Shown here: one piece after another, positions 1 through 8,859 of the stretch
How positions within the stretch are numbered: position 1 is the first letter of the stretch
How the letters are laid out: each line of letters begins with the position of its first letter
The notes under the pieces: generated by a model
Told to the model about the DNA's origin: nothing
Seen by the model: the letters and a program-made list of their open reading frames with translations, nothing else
Databases searched by the model: none
Origin: Opitutia bacterium
Lineage (GTDB): Bacteria > Verrucomicrobiota > Verrucomicrobiia > Opitutales > Seribacteraceae
Length of the DNA: 33,922 nucleotides
Direction of reading: 5' to 3'
NCBI GenBank assembly: GCA_002694035.1
Contig: NZKY01000051.1
Coordinates: 63,112-97,033, forward strand
Made by a program: the position numbers and the translations under genes

Positions 1-204
1 ATACCAAGTGTAATTATTTTCGGTGGTTCAAGACCTGTCAGTTGCTTTGGTTACAATACAAACAATAATATTTCGACTTCACCTGATTGTAGCCCATGCT
101 GGATACATGACGGATATGATACATGCAAGAAAGACTTTCTCTGTATGGATCGAATATCCTTGGAGTCAGTTTTAGAATCAATCACAAATCAAATACGGAA
201 TTAA
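1..204 (+). CDS. Glycosyltransferase family 9 (heptosyltransferase-like), C-terminal fragment; 5' end outside window
   Basis: Not in the ORF track. Frame 1 is open from base 1 to TAA 202-204: IPSVIIFGGSRPVSCFGYN...CSPCWIHDGYDTCKKDFLCMDRISLESVLESITNQIRN. The C-x2-C...C...CM-x2-I-x4-V pattern is typical of the GT9 C-terminus. Stop abuts the ATG at 205. Confidence 0.7.
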   Translation: MPSVIIFGGSRPVSCFGYNTNNNISTSPDCSPCWIHDGYDTCKKDFLCMDRISLESVLESITNQIRN

Positions 205-894
205 ATGAATTCAATCCAATTACCAAACTTTAGCTTACCGGATGTATCCCTATCATCTCTAGTTATCAACATTGTGCTTGGTATTTTATTATCATTACTA
301 TTAACTTGGCATTACTCAAGAAGGTGCGGCTTAAAAATACTCAGGCGTGATTTGGGACTAGTTCTTCCAGTTATTTGCCTAACTACACTCCTTGTAATCT
401 CTGTAGTCAAGTCTTCTCTTGCACTATCGCTGGGCTTAGTTGGTGCCTTATCGATTGTTCGATTTAGAACGCCGATTAAAGAACCTGAAGAACTCGCTTA
501 CATCTTTTTGTCTATTGCTATTGGGCTTGCTTTAGGAGCAGATCAAAGGGAGACAGCTCTGGTTGCCGCACCTGTCATATTATGTATGATCTCATCAATA
601 GATTTTATTTTCAAAGACCGATCCAGCAAAACAGGTAACTTACTCCTTTCTTTAGAGGTCCAAGATTCTTCAAAGAGTAAAAATTTAATTGAAGAGATTG
701 TTAGTCTAATTGGAGAGTTTTGCTCTGAAATTAATGTTCAAAGAATCGATCAGGAACAAAACTCATTAAGCATAATCTGTCTAATCAATTCATTAGGTAA
801 AGAGCAACTCTCCAAACTCTCTAATTCATTTTTAGAAAAATTTCCAAATGGAAGACTTTCAATCATAGACGATCATTCTTTTCCTAACGAATAA
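205..894 (+). CDS. DUF4956 family membrane protein
   Basis: Multi-helix N-terminal half with the characteristic SLALSLGLVGALSIVRFRTPIKEPEELAYIFLSIAIGLALGA segment, then a soluble C-terminal domain. Sits upstream of CotH and VTC genes. Confidence 0.85.
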   Translation: MNSIQLPNFSLPDVSLSSLVINIVLGILLSLLLTWHYSRRCGLKILRRDLGLVLPVICLTTLLVISVVKSSLALSLGLVGALSIVRFRTPIKEPEELAYIFLSIAIGLALGADQRETALVAAPVILCMISSIDFIFKDRSSKTGNLLLSLEVQDSSKSKNLIEEIVSLIGEFCSEINVQRIDQEQNSLSIICLINSLGKEQLSKLSNSFLEKFPNGRLSIIDDHSFPNE

Positions 895-900
895 AATCTT

Positions 901-3573
901 TTGCGTTTAGATCTTAGAAAAAAAAATCGCTCTTCTCCAAAACAACTTTGGAGAGTTGGTTTTCTATGGAAGTGCTTTTCACTGTCATTTGTTTTGTTTC
1001 TCGGGGTTTATTTGGGATGGGTAGGACTACCAGGTTATATCAAAGCCAATCTAATCTTATTAATAAACACCGAGCTATGGAAAGGTTTCTCTGAAGTAAA
1101 TGATTTAGAAACAATTAGACTCGATATTAAATTCAAAAACTTTCAAAAAATTGAATCTAAAAGAAAAGAAGCACTTGCACTTGATCGATTAATTTCAAGT
1201 GACGATGACTATGTTGGTGCTGAAATATCTTTCCAAAATTCTAGAAAATTACCTTGCAAAATCAGACTTAAGGGAGATTTAAGCGATCATTGGGCAGGTG
1301 ATAAATGGTCATTCAGAGTAGACATGAAAAAAGATAACCTGGTTTTTGGAATGAGTCGTTTTTCCTTACAGAAACCAGGCACAAGATTAAATACTTCAGA
1401 ATGGCTTTTTCACAATAGCCTTAAAAAAGAAGGTTTAATGGGTCTGAAATACAAGTTCGTAAATCTTGTAATAAACGGAAAAAAATTTGGAATATATGCG
1501 ATAGAGGAACACTTTTCCAAAGAGATGATTGAAAAGAACCAACGAAGGGAAGGAGTCATCCTTTCTTTCGGAGAGTACCGCATGTGGAATTTTCTTTTGG
1601 ATGGAAGAAAAAATCTAAATTGGGACGATCTTTACAGAACATCAGAAATTCAAATCAGTAACTCAAATCGAGTTTCCAAAGACCCATTACTCTCAGAGCA
1701 AAGTAATGCCGCTCTCAACCTACTTCGCATTATGCAAAAAGAAAGTGTTAAAAGTAGTGATATTTTCGCTCCTGAGCGAACGGGTAGATTTCTCGCCCTT
1801 ACTCACCTCTTTAACGCAGAACACGGATTAATGTATGACGACATAAACTTTTATTTTGACCCCGTGACTTGTTTACTCGAACCAATCGGATTTGATGCAA
1901 ATTGTGAGACTAACGAGGTATCGCCATACAATTATTTTAACGGTGGCAGCACAAATCGTACTTGGTTTAACTACGCTTTAAAATCCGCTGATGTAGCTTA
2001 TTACTACATCTCATATTTAGATCAATTCACAAGGAAAGAATATATTAAAAACCTCAAAGATTCCTTTGAGAAAGATGAACTTACAATCAGAAGGTTATTA
2101 CTAAGAGAACTAATTGGTCAAAACTCCTCTGAAATCTGGTTTAATTTTAATTCACTTTTAACATATGATCCTTGGAAAAGCTTTATGCGAAGATCAGAAC
2201 TCGTTCGTCAGATTCTTAATGAAAAAAAACCTGTTCTCTGTCATGGGAAAAAAAATGAATCTAATGAATTAAAGATTTCTATTCGAAATGCTGTCAAACA
2301 ACCAGTAGAAATATTAGGCTTTGCTTTTAAAGAAAAGTATTGGAAAGCAATTGATTGTATATCTTCAGATTCGAGCAACGAATACATAAATTTTCACTCA
2401 GACGATTCCATCGTTCTTCCCGCTTTTGATTTTGAAAGTACTCAAACACTTGGAGACTTAAAATTTCTAATTAGCGATTTCTTTTTATCTAATCCCATCC
2501 TAAATCTAAATGATCGCCTTATCGCGAAAGTTAGGTTGCTTGGATTAAAAAATCGAACCTTGGAAATCCCCGTACCAATAGATTCACATTACTTTGCCTC
2601 AAATTTATTACCATTTCTTGGTAAGACATCGACCTTTCACAATATTCCTCAACACGACTTCATCAAGGAACAAAATAAGACCATCATAATCAGTAAAGGC
2701 ATACATCGTATTAAGGGCGATTTATATATACCGAGAGGATATGAAGTTTTAATTTCTTCGGGCACAACTCTGCTCTTCGACGAGAACAACACATTCATTT
2801 CAAATGGCAGGATTGGGGCTTTTGGACTTCCTCATGACCCAATTACTTTTACTGCTGCAAATCAAATTTGGGGAGGTCTGCTAATTGCAGGAGCCAAAGG
2901 AAAATCTCAATTTGAGAATGTTAAATTTAGCAAAATGGCTGGTATCAATAGAATGCCCAATCCTTCAGGTATTAATCGGGGAGGTTGGACAACCACTGGA
3001 GGGGTTACAGTTCATAACAGTAAAGTTGTTTTTAAAGACTGTACATTTGAGAATTCCTTCTCCGAAGATGCTCTTAACTTGATTTCTTCAACATTCAATA
3101 TCTCCGGTTGTTTATTTAAAGACCTTCCATCCGATGGTTTTGATGGAGACTTTGTTCAAGGTGAAATTTCTGATTGTCATTTTGAAAATATTTCAGGCGA
3201 CGGACTTGATTTTAGCGGAAGCAGAGTAAAAGGAATCTCTTGTTCGTTTTCAAAAATCACAGACAAGGCTGTCTCCGTTGGTGAATCTAGTGATGTAAAC
3301 TTATCACATTTTGACATTTTTGATTGTGGTTTTGGTGTTGTATCAAAAGATTTATCTAATGTGGTGCTTTTTCAATCAAAGATGGAAAAAATAGAACAAG
3401 CTGGTGTATCTGCTTACCAAAAGAAAAAAATGTATGGTCCAGCAAAGATTAGCTGCGAATCGGTGTCTTTTACTGAAACATTAACGCCCATCCTAATCCA
3501 ATCCCATAGTATTGGCAAAATAGATGGCAAAAAAGTCAATCAAACTGAGTTCAAAGCAGAGGAGTATTATTAG
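901..3573 (+). CDS. CotH kinase family protein with C-terminal right-handed beta-helix domain, membrane anchored
   Basis: N-terminal TM segment (LWKCFSLSFVLFLGVYLGWVGLPGYI); CotH-like core (KIRLKGDLSDHW..KWSFRVDMKK; INFYFDPVTCLLEPIGFDANCE); C-terminal NosD/beta-helix-like repeats (VVFKDCTFENSFSEDALNL...ISGCLFKDLPSDGFDGD...ISDCHFENISGDGLDFSG). TTG start. Confidence 0.8.
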   Translation: MRLDLRKKNRSSPKQLWRVGFLWKCFSLSFVLFLGVYLGWVGLPGYIKANLILLINTELWKGFSEVNDLETIRLDIKFKNFQKIESKRKEALALDRLISSDDDYVGAEISFQNSRKLPCKIRLKGDLSDHWAGDKWSFRVDMKKDNLVFGMSRFSLQKPGTRLNTSEWLFHNSLKKEGLMGLKYKFVNLVINGKKFGIYAIEEHFSKEMIEKNQRREGVILSFGEYRMWNFLLDGRKNLNWDDLYRTSEIQISNSNRVSKDPLLSEQSNAALNLLRIMQKESVKSSDIFAPERTGRFLALTHLFNAEHGLMYDDINFYFDPVTCLLEPIGFDANCETNEVSPYNYFNGGSTNRTWFNYALKSADVAYYYISYLDQFTRKEYIKNLKDSFEKDELTIRRLLLRELIGQNSSEIWFNFNSLLTYDPWKSFMRRSELVRQILNEKKPVLCHGKKNESNELKISIRNAVKQPVEILGFAFKEKYWKAIDCISSDSSNEYINFHSDDSIVLPAFDFESTQTLGDLKFLISDFFLSNPILNLNDRLIAKVRLLGLKNRTLEIPVPIDSHYFASNLLPFLGKTSTFHNIPQHDFIKEQNKTIIISKGIHRIKGDLYIPRGYEVLISSGTTLLFDENNTFISNGRIGAFGLPHDPITFTAANQIWGGLLIAGAKGKSQFENVKFSKMAGINRMPNPSGINRGGWTTTGGVTVHNSKVVFKDCTFENSFSEDALNLISSTFNISGCLFKDLPSDGFDGDFVQGEISDCHFENISGDGLDFSGSRVKGISCSFSKITDKAVSVGESSDVNLSHFDIFDCGFGVVSKDLSNVVLFQSKMEKIEQAGVSAYQKKKMYGPAKISCESVSFTETLTPILIQSHSIGKIDGKKVNQTEFKAEEYY

Positions 3574-3594
3574 CACCTTATCGTGATTTAACTT

Positions 3595-4278
3595 TTGGAT
3601 AGAAACCACCATTCCATTTTCAGAATTGAACTGAAAGATATCTTCAAGCAAAGGGATAAAACTTTTCTAGAAAGAAAATTATTACTTTCTAATTTCGGTT
3701 TTTATAAACCCTATCCCAATAGAAGGATTAACAGTCTATATTTCGACTCGTTTGATAACTCGTCTATTTTTGAATCAATCGAGGGGTCGGCTAAACGTGT
3801 TAAAAAAAGATTAAGGTGGTATGGTAAACTAACCTCAGAAACTTTTGCTAATCTTGAATACAAAATTAAGAATTCTCATCTTTCACGAAAAAACATTCAA
3901 AAAAAATTTTGTGAGGTTAACCCCAAAGCAATGAATTGGCTATCCTTCACGAAAAGCCAACATTGGCGAAAATTGACAAGAGACAACTATTCATTTCCCG
4001 CATCCATTGTTTCCTACGATAGAACTTACTACCAAAGTGCAAATAAAAAAGTGAGGGTTACTTTTGATGAAAATCTAACTTTTTTAAAGCAAGAGTTAAG
4101 AAATTCTCCCAATACAGCTAATTACAGAGCTTTAGTTGGAATTTTAGTTGTAGAAATAAAAGTTGCTGCTGTTGACCACGCCAGTGTTGAAAAGTTACAA
4201 AAAATTTTCCCTTTTAGTCCGAAAAGATTTTCAAAATATTGTGAGTCATTATTCCCCAGAAAACCAATTTTAAGCTAA
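3595..4278 (+). CDS. VTC-domain (polyphosphate polymerase-type) protein
   Basis: VTC fold signatures: INSLYFDSFD; KKRLRWYG...NLEYKIKN; SIVSYDRTYYQSANKKVRVTFDENLTF; VVEIKVA. TTG start. Confidence 0.8.
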   Translation: MDRNHHSIFRIELKDIFKQRDKTFLERKLLLSNFGFYKPYPNRRINSLYFDSFDNSSIFESIEGSAKRVKKRLRWYGKLTSETFANLEYKIKNSHLSRKNIQKKFCEVNPKAMNWLSFTKSQHWRKLTRDNYSFPASIVSYDRTYYQSANKKVRVTFDENLTFLKQELRNSPNTANYRALVGILVVEIKVAAVDHASVEKLQKIFPFSPKRFSKYCESLFPRKPILS

Positions 4279-4519
4279 TGGAATTGATTTCAAGTATTTA
4301 TTGCACTTATGACCTCATAGACGACAACTGCTCCCGAAGGACCAATTAATCGCTGTCGATTTTAAAGTATGGAATATCATTTGGGACAAGACACCTGTGA
4401 GACCTCATCACTCACACGCTTCAGAAACTAAACTTCGAAATCCTTAAGACTTCAAAGCCGCAACCAAGTAATTGGAAACATTCAGGTCATAAGGAGGTAA
4501 TGAACTAATAACCCGGCCA
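4279..4519 (+). other. Long intergenic gap; possible promoter/leader of the downstream gene set
   Basis: Only gap over 200 nt in the window; no substantial ORF on either strand; contains a perfect AAGGAGGT at 4491-4498. No promoter boxes confidently identified. Confidence 0.4.
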
Positions 4520-5230
4520 ATGAAAAAGATCCGTAACCTTTTCCATAGGATACAACTAGCTTTTTCCCGACACTGGTTCGTCTCCCTTGAGAAGGATCTG
4601 GCTTGTATTGGCATTAAAAAGGTATCGACGGTATTTGACGTTGGTGCTCACTTGGGCCAAACAACTCTCCATTTCCGAAAGGTTTTCCCTGACGCACAGG
4701 TTCACTCCTTCGAACCAATCCCCAAAAACTTTAAGGAACTAAAAAGAAATGTTGCTGGGAAGGATAGAATCAAGGTCAACCAAAAGGCTCTTGGGAGTTC
4801 TTCCGGTTCTGCCTTCATGAAAATTGGGGATTCGGATCAAACTCATACTATACGCTCAAATTCGCAAAATGAATTGATTGAAGGTCCAAAAGTGAAGCTT
4901 GAGACAATCGATACCTACCTTGCAAAGGAAAGAATCGCCTCCATTGATTTGCTGAAAATTGATGTTGAAGGGTATGAACTTGAAGTCCTCAGGGGAGCCA
5001 AAAACGCCCTTCAATCAGGTTCCATTCAATCAATCTTCGCGGAATGCGACTTTGATCCGGATGATAACCAGCACACCTATTTCAATGACCTCTGGGTTTT
5101 TCTCAGAAGGGAAAACTATGCCTTTATTGGTCTTTACGATGTGATCCATTATACCAAAACCTCAGGCATTGGTTACTGTAATGCACTTTTTATAAATAAA
5201 AGGTCATTTTCTCAACCACATCGAACTTAA
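4520..5230 (+). CDS. FkbM family SAM-dependent methyltransferase (1 of 4)
   Basis: VFDVGAHLGQTTLHF...VHSFEPIPKNFKEL...IDLLKIDVEGYELEVLRGAKNAL. Confidence 0.9.
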   Translation: MKKIRNLFHRIQLAFSRHWFVSLEKDLACIGIKKVSTVFDVGAHLGQTTLHFRKVFPDAQVHSFEPIPKNFKELKRNVAGKDRIKVNQKALGSSSGSAFMKIGDSDQTHTIRSNSQNELIEGPKVKLETIDTYLAKERIASIDLLKIDVEGYELEVLRGAKNALQSGSIQSIFAECDFDPDDNQHTYFNDLWVFLRRENYAFIGLYDVIHYTKTSGIGYCNALFINKRSFSQPHRT

Positions 5231-5237
5231 CAAAATT

Positions 5238-6158
5238 TTGGTAAAGGTATCCTGCTTTATTTTCGTAGCTCGTTCGGATGCTATGTATCTCCCCGAAACG
5301 CTCCCACGGCTTTGCCAAATGATCGAGAAAGTCAACTGTAAGGTGGAAGTAGTTTTGGACACAACGCAACCTAAAGGGATACTGGGGGAAAACCTGACTC
5401 AGTCTCAGTTATCCAATATCACCACCATCCTAGAAACTATCCAAAAAAATCATTCTTTCGAAATTGAGTACTTTTCGCCCGACTACCTTAAGGAAGCCAA
5501 GCACTTGTCCAAGTTGCACTTTGGCAAACCCTACGGAGAAACCCACTGCTTTAGAGGGTATCCGCTGCTCGGTTCGATACGACAGTTTCATAAAGACGAT
5601 TCTGATTATGTCCTCCATTTTGATTCGGACATGCTTTTCCATGAGGCGGAAGGGTTTTCCTGGATAGAATCTGGCATAGAGCTAATGGAAGAACATGACG
5701 ACATTGTTTGTGTACTCCCTCGGGGCGGACCTCCGACTTCTAACGATTACCTGTTTCAGGGAACTACGGATTATAGAATCGACAAAAGACGAGGAATCTA
5801 TCTTTTCAAGAATTTTACGAGTAGGCATTATTTGGTTCATCGTAAAAGATTCCTTGAACTTTTGCCGATGAAACCGATTTGGCTTTCTTGGAGAGAACCC
5901 ATCAAAAGCATACTACTAGGCAATGGCAAAATGCTCTGTTGGGAGACGATCGTTGAATATGCTATAAATAAATCAAGATATTGGCGAGCCGATCTTATGA
6001 CAAATCAAGCATGGTCATTGCATCCTGCAGATCGCTCTGGAAATTTTTACAAATTATTACCCAAAATCGTAGAATCTATAAATAATGATAAATTTCCAGA
6101 TGCACAAAGGGGACATTTTGACCTTCGTTTGCAAGATTGGGAATCTTTTCTAGCCTAG
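5238..6158 (+). CDS. Putative GT-A-fold glycosyltransferase
   Basis: N-terminal VKVSCFIFVARSDAMYLPETLPRLC; VLHFDSDMLFHEAEGF (DxD-like); no named family recognised with certainty. TTG start. Confidence 0.6.
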   Translation: MVKVSCFIFVARSDAMYLPETLPRLCQMIEKVNCKVEVVLDTTQPKGILGENLTQSQLSNITTILETIQKNHSFEIEYFSPDYLKEAKHLSKLHFGKPYGETHCFRGYPLLGSIRQFHKDDSDYVLHFDSDMLFHEAEGFSWIESGIELMEEHDDIVCVLPRGGPPTSNDYLFQGTTDYRIDKRRGIYLFKNFTSRHYLVHRKRFLELLPMKPIWLSWREPIKSILLGNGKMLCWETIVEYAINKSRYWRADLMTNQAWSLHPADRSGNFYKLLPKIVESINNDKFPDAQRGHFDLRLQDWESFLA

Positions 6159-7624
6159 TTCATTCTATTAAACCTATTTACTCCATAATTTTCACTTTAG
6201 GAGTTTTAGTTTTTGTTCTATACAATCTAAAATTGCAAAAAGCTCTATGGGTCGATGAATGCTATACTTTTTATGGAATTGATCATGACTCGTTCTCTTC
6301 ATTTTGGGATTCTATGCTCTCTGGCATTAATTTTTCCCCACCTTTGTATTTTTTCATAAATTGGTTTGCTGCTTTCTGTTTCCCCATAAGTATTGAATTA
6401 CTCCGATTGGAGAGCATTCTTTGGACTGTGCTTGGGCTAATCTTTTTTTATCACGGATATAAAAAAATATTAGGGACTAGTGCTACTGCGATTTCGATAA
6501 TTTTAGTCATTTCTCAATCAAACCTACTTCTTGATAATAGTACTGAGGCAAGGCATTACACTATGTTTTTTGCTTGTGCTTCCTGGGTTTTTTTAACAAT
6601 TCCAAACTTAAAACATGGATCAAAAAAACTACATCCCATCGAACACTTTTCGTTTTTTATATCACATTTTTGTTTATGCCTTTCCCATTATCTTGGAATT
6701 GTATTTTCGCTCCTCTTCGTGGTCGGAATCTTACTCTCTAGAAAAGACATCAATTTTGCGAAAAGAATACCATGGTCTATTTTAACATGTTGGTTAATTG
6801 TTATTCCTGTTTATCTCTTTTTTTTGCAAAATCAGAGTTCTCATTTAAACACTTGGCCGAAGTCAAAATCTATTGATGCTATATTTGAAAATTATGATTA
6901 TTCGGCACTTTTTTTAAGCCTCATAATACCGCTCATTACTTGCTTTCTTATGTTTCAAAAGAAAAAGTATCCTGTTACTTCAATCAGTAGTGAAGTAAGA
7001 ATGGCATTGTTTGTTTCGGTATTGTGGTTTTTAGCACCTTTTCTCTTCTGGATTTTAGCAAATTTAGTTCCACTGAACTTACTAAAGGAAAGGTATTTTA
7101 TACCTAAAGAAATTGGATTACTCGCAATTTTAGCATTTGCTGTAAACAGATGTTGTGCATTTATCGGAATAAGAAAAAGAGACTTTGAAAATAAAAGTGG
7201 AATTCCAATTATAGTTATTACTTTTTACTCCCTCTTTATGATTTTCGTTTACCACAAAAGATCATCTTTTGGATATTCTGAAAATCGGAATTACTATCAT
7301 TGGTTACATATAGATGACAGCGTGGAGAAATTGAATCTACCAATTATTATGACCGGAGATCCTCTTTTTTTTCCAAATACTTATAAGAATGAAGAACAAT
7401 ACTTTTTCCATATGGACGATAAAAATTTACAAGAGATTTATTCAAGATTTTCTTCTAAGTTAAATATTGTTAGTTCTTCAGAGTTATTAAGTTGGGATTC
7501 ATTTATTCTCGTTGGAAAATCAGATTCATTCAAAAGCTTGGACGCTTCGTTATTTTCATCCGTATTACTGGGAAAAGTACATGAACGACTTCCTTTTTTA
7601 ATTAAAAGATTTAAACGAATTTGA
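6137..7624 (+). CDS. Integral membrane GT-C-type glycosyltransferase (GT39-like)
   Basis: Many TM helices; ALWVDECYTFYGIDHDS...SPPLYFFINWF acidic first-loop motif of ArnT/PMT-like enzymes. TTG start, 22-nt overlap with upstream CDS. Confidence 0.65.
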   Translation: MGIFSSLVHSIKPIYSIIFTLGVLVFVLYNLKLQKALWVDECYTFYGIDHDSFSSFWDSMLSGINFSPPLYFFINWFAAFCFPISIELLRLESILWTVLGLIFFYHGYKKILGTSATAISIILVISQSNLLLDNSTEARHYTMFFACASWVFLTIPNLKHGSKKLHPIEHFSFFISHFCLCLSHYLGIVFSLLFVVGILLSRKDINFAKRIPWSILTCWLIVIPVYLFFLQNQSSHLNTWPKSKSIDAIFENYDYSALFLSLIIPLITCFLMFQKKKYPVTSISSEVRMALFVSVLWFLAPFLFWILANLVPLNLLKERYFIPKEIGLLAILAFAVNRCCAFIGIRKRDFENKSGIPIIVITFYSLFMIFVYHKRSSFGYSENRNYYHWLHIDDSVEKLNLPIIMTGDPLFFPNTYKNEEQYFFHMDDKNLQEIYSRFSSKLNIVSSSELLSWDSFILVGKSDSFKSLDASLFSSVLLGKVHERLPFLIKRFKRI

Positions 7625-8859
7625 AAAAATCAAAGTCATTTAAATCTCTTTTCTTCCAACTTCTAAAACCGTTATCTTTTTGGTTATTATTGCTTTACAT
7701 TATAACAGAGTTTTTGCTCTATCACAATTTCAACAAATTACCCAACAAATTTCTCAACCACACGAGTGGTCCAGTACGATTACTGGGTGATTACTCCAAA
7801 AAAGAAGTTGTCCCAAAAGATTATTTTGCCCTTATTGGTGACAGCAATGTTTACGGCTTTGGACCATGGTTATACGATAATTCATGGAGCATGGAACAAC
7901 CCGCATTTGCCACGCATCATTTATTAAATGTCAAACTAGGCTCTGATATTGTGGCTTTTGGATACCCTGGTTATGGTAACTTAGGATCTTCGCTAACATC
8001 AGTTGCTGAATATCGTTACCTCAATGAATCCTTGCTTTGGTCAGATTTCCCAATCCCTAAAAAGATACTATTCGTTTTTTATGAGGGTAACGATCTCATT
8101 AATAATCTTCATGAAGTTAAACAACGTGGTTTAAGCCTAATTGATCCGCTCGATGAGAAGTTTGACCTTAAAATAAATAATCTCATTAAAATGGAAGAGC
8201 AACGACTTTGTTCTAAATACTCCATTCTTGATCAGTCCCCCGCGTGGAACCTATCTTCGGGAATATTTCAAAACTACTTTAGGAAATTATTTGAAAATCA
8301 AAAAAACGAACAGCATACAAATCTTCAAAATAATCAATTTAAACAAAATGATCGACCAGATAAGGGTTCAGTACATCAAAGTGAAAATACAGCCTCAATC
8401 AATAAAAGTAAGATTGACCTAGGTTATTGTGAGGGACCGGCACTTCTCCTGACTTCACATGAAATTGATCAATCATTAAGAATTCTTCGACATGCAATTA
8501 CTTACCTGAAAAATTATTTCTCCAAAAGTGATATCTGCGTGGTCTATCTTCCATCATCTCTTTCGATTTACAAATTCGAGGATTCCTCTGTTCGTCCGGC
8601 ACCACTACAACTCAATTCCACAAATAGAAATAAAGCATTCCCACCCGAATTTGCTAAAGAAAGAAGTTTGATGATCAGAAAGAAAGTAGCTGAGATAACA
8701 TCTAATCTTGATCTTGAATTTATTGATACTACTGACTATCTAAATTTGAAAGCTAGAAGTGCTCTGCTACATGGTCCCAGAGACCCGATTCATCTAAATC
8801 GCAAAGGATATGAAACTTTTGCAGATGCAATTTTTAGAGATTTGAATAAGCAATCGTGA
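7621..8859 (+). CDS. SGNH/GDSL hydrolase family protein with N-terminal TM helix
   Basis: Block I FALIGDSNVYGFG, block III-like YEGNDLINN, block V DPIHLNRKGYETFADAI. TTGA overlap with upstream stop. Confidence 0.8.
   Translation: MKKSKSFKSLFFQLLKPLSFWLLLLYIITEFLLYHNFNKLPNKFLNHTSGPVRLLGDYSKKEVVPKDYFALIGDSNVYGFGPWLYDNSWSMEQPAFATHHLLNVKLGSDIVAFGYPGYGNLGSSLTSVAEYRYLNESLLWSDFPIPKKILFVFYEGNDLINNLHEVKQRGLSLIDPLDEKFDLKINNLIKMEEQRLCSKYSILDQSPAWNLSSGIFQNYFRKLFENQKNEQHTNLQNNQFKQNDRPDKGSVHQSENTASINKSKIDLGYCEGPALLLTSHEIDQSLRILRHAITYLKNYFSKSDICVVYLPSSLSIYKFEDSSVRPAPLQLNSTNRNKAFPPEFAKERSLMIRKKVAEITSNLDLEFIDTTDYLNLKARSALLHGPRDPIHLNRKGYETFADAIFRDLNKQS

Noticed and set aside
2885-3082. Nested plus-strand ORFs (2885, 4959, 5464, 8228, 23185, 30928)
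   Set aside because: Out-of-frame within well-supported genes (CotH, FkbM, GTs, SGNH, SAM-MT); no domain content.
4279-4519. Gap as a transposase or gene remnant
   Set aside because: Six-frame reading gave only short stop-interrupted peptides with no recognisable transposase motif, and I saw no terminal repeats. Kept only as an unexplained intergenic region.
5430-5642. Minus-strand ORFs in the track (5430, 11328, 13740, 14075, 15807, 16470, 20803, 21525, 23318, 23832, 25250, 25425, 30340, 33194)
   Set aside because: All lie largely inside strong plus-strand CDSs, show no recognisable domain, and are antisense readings of conserved coding sequence.
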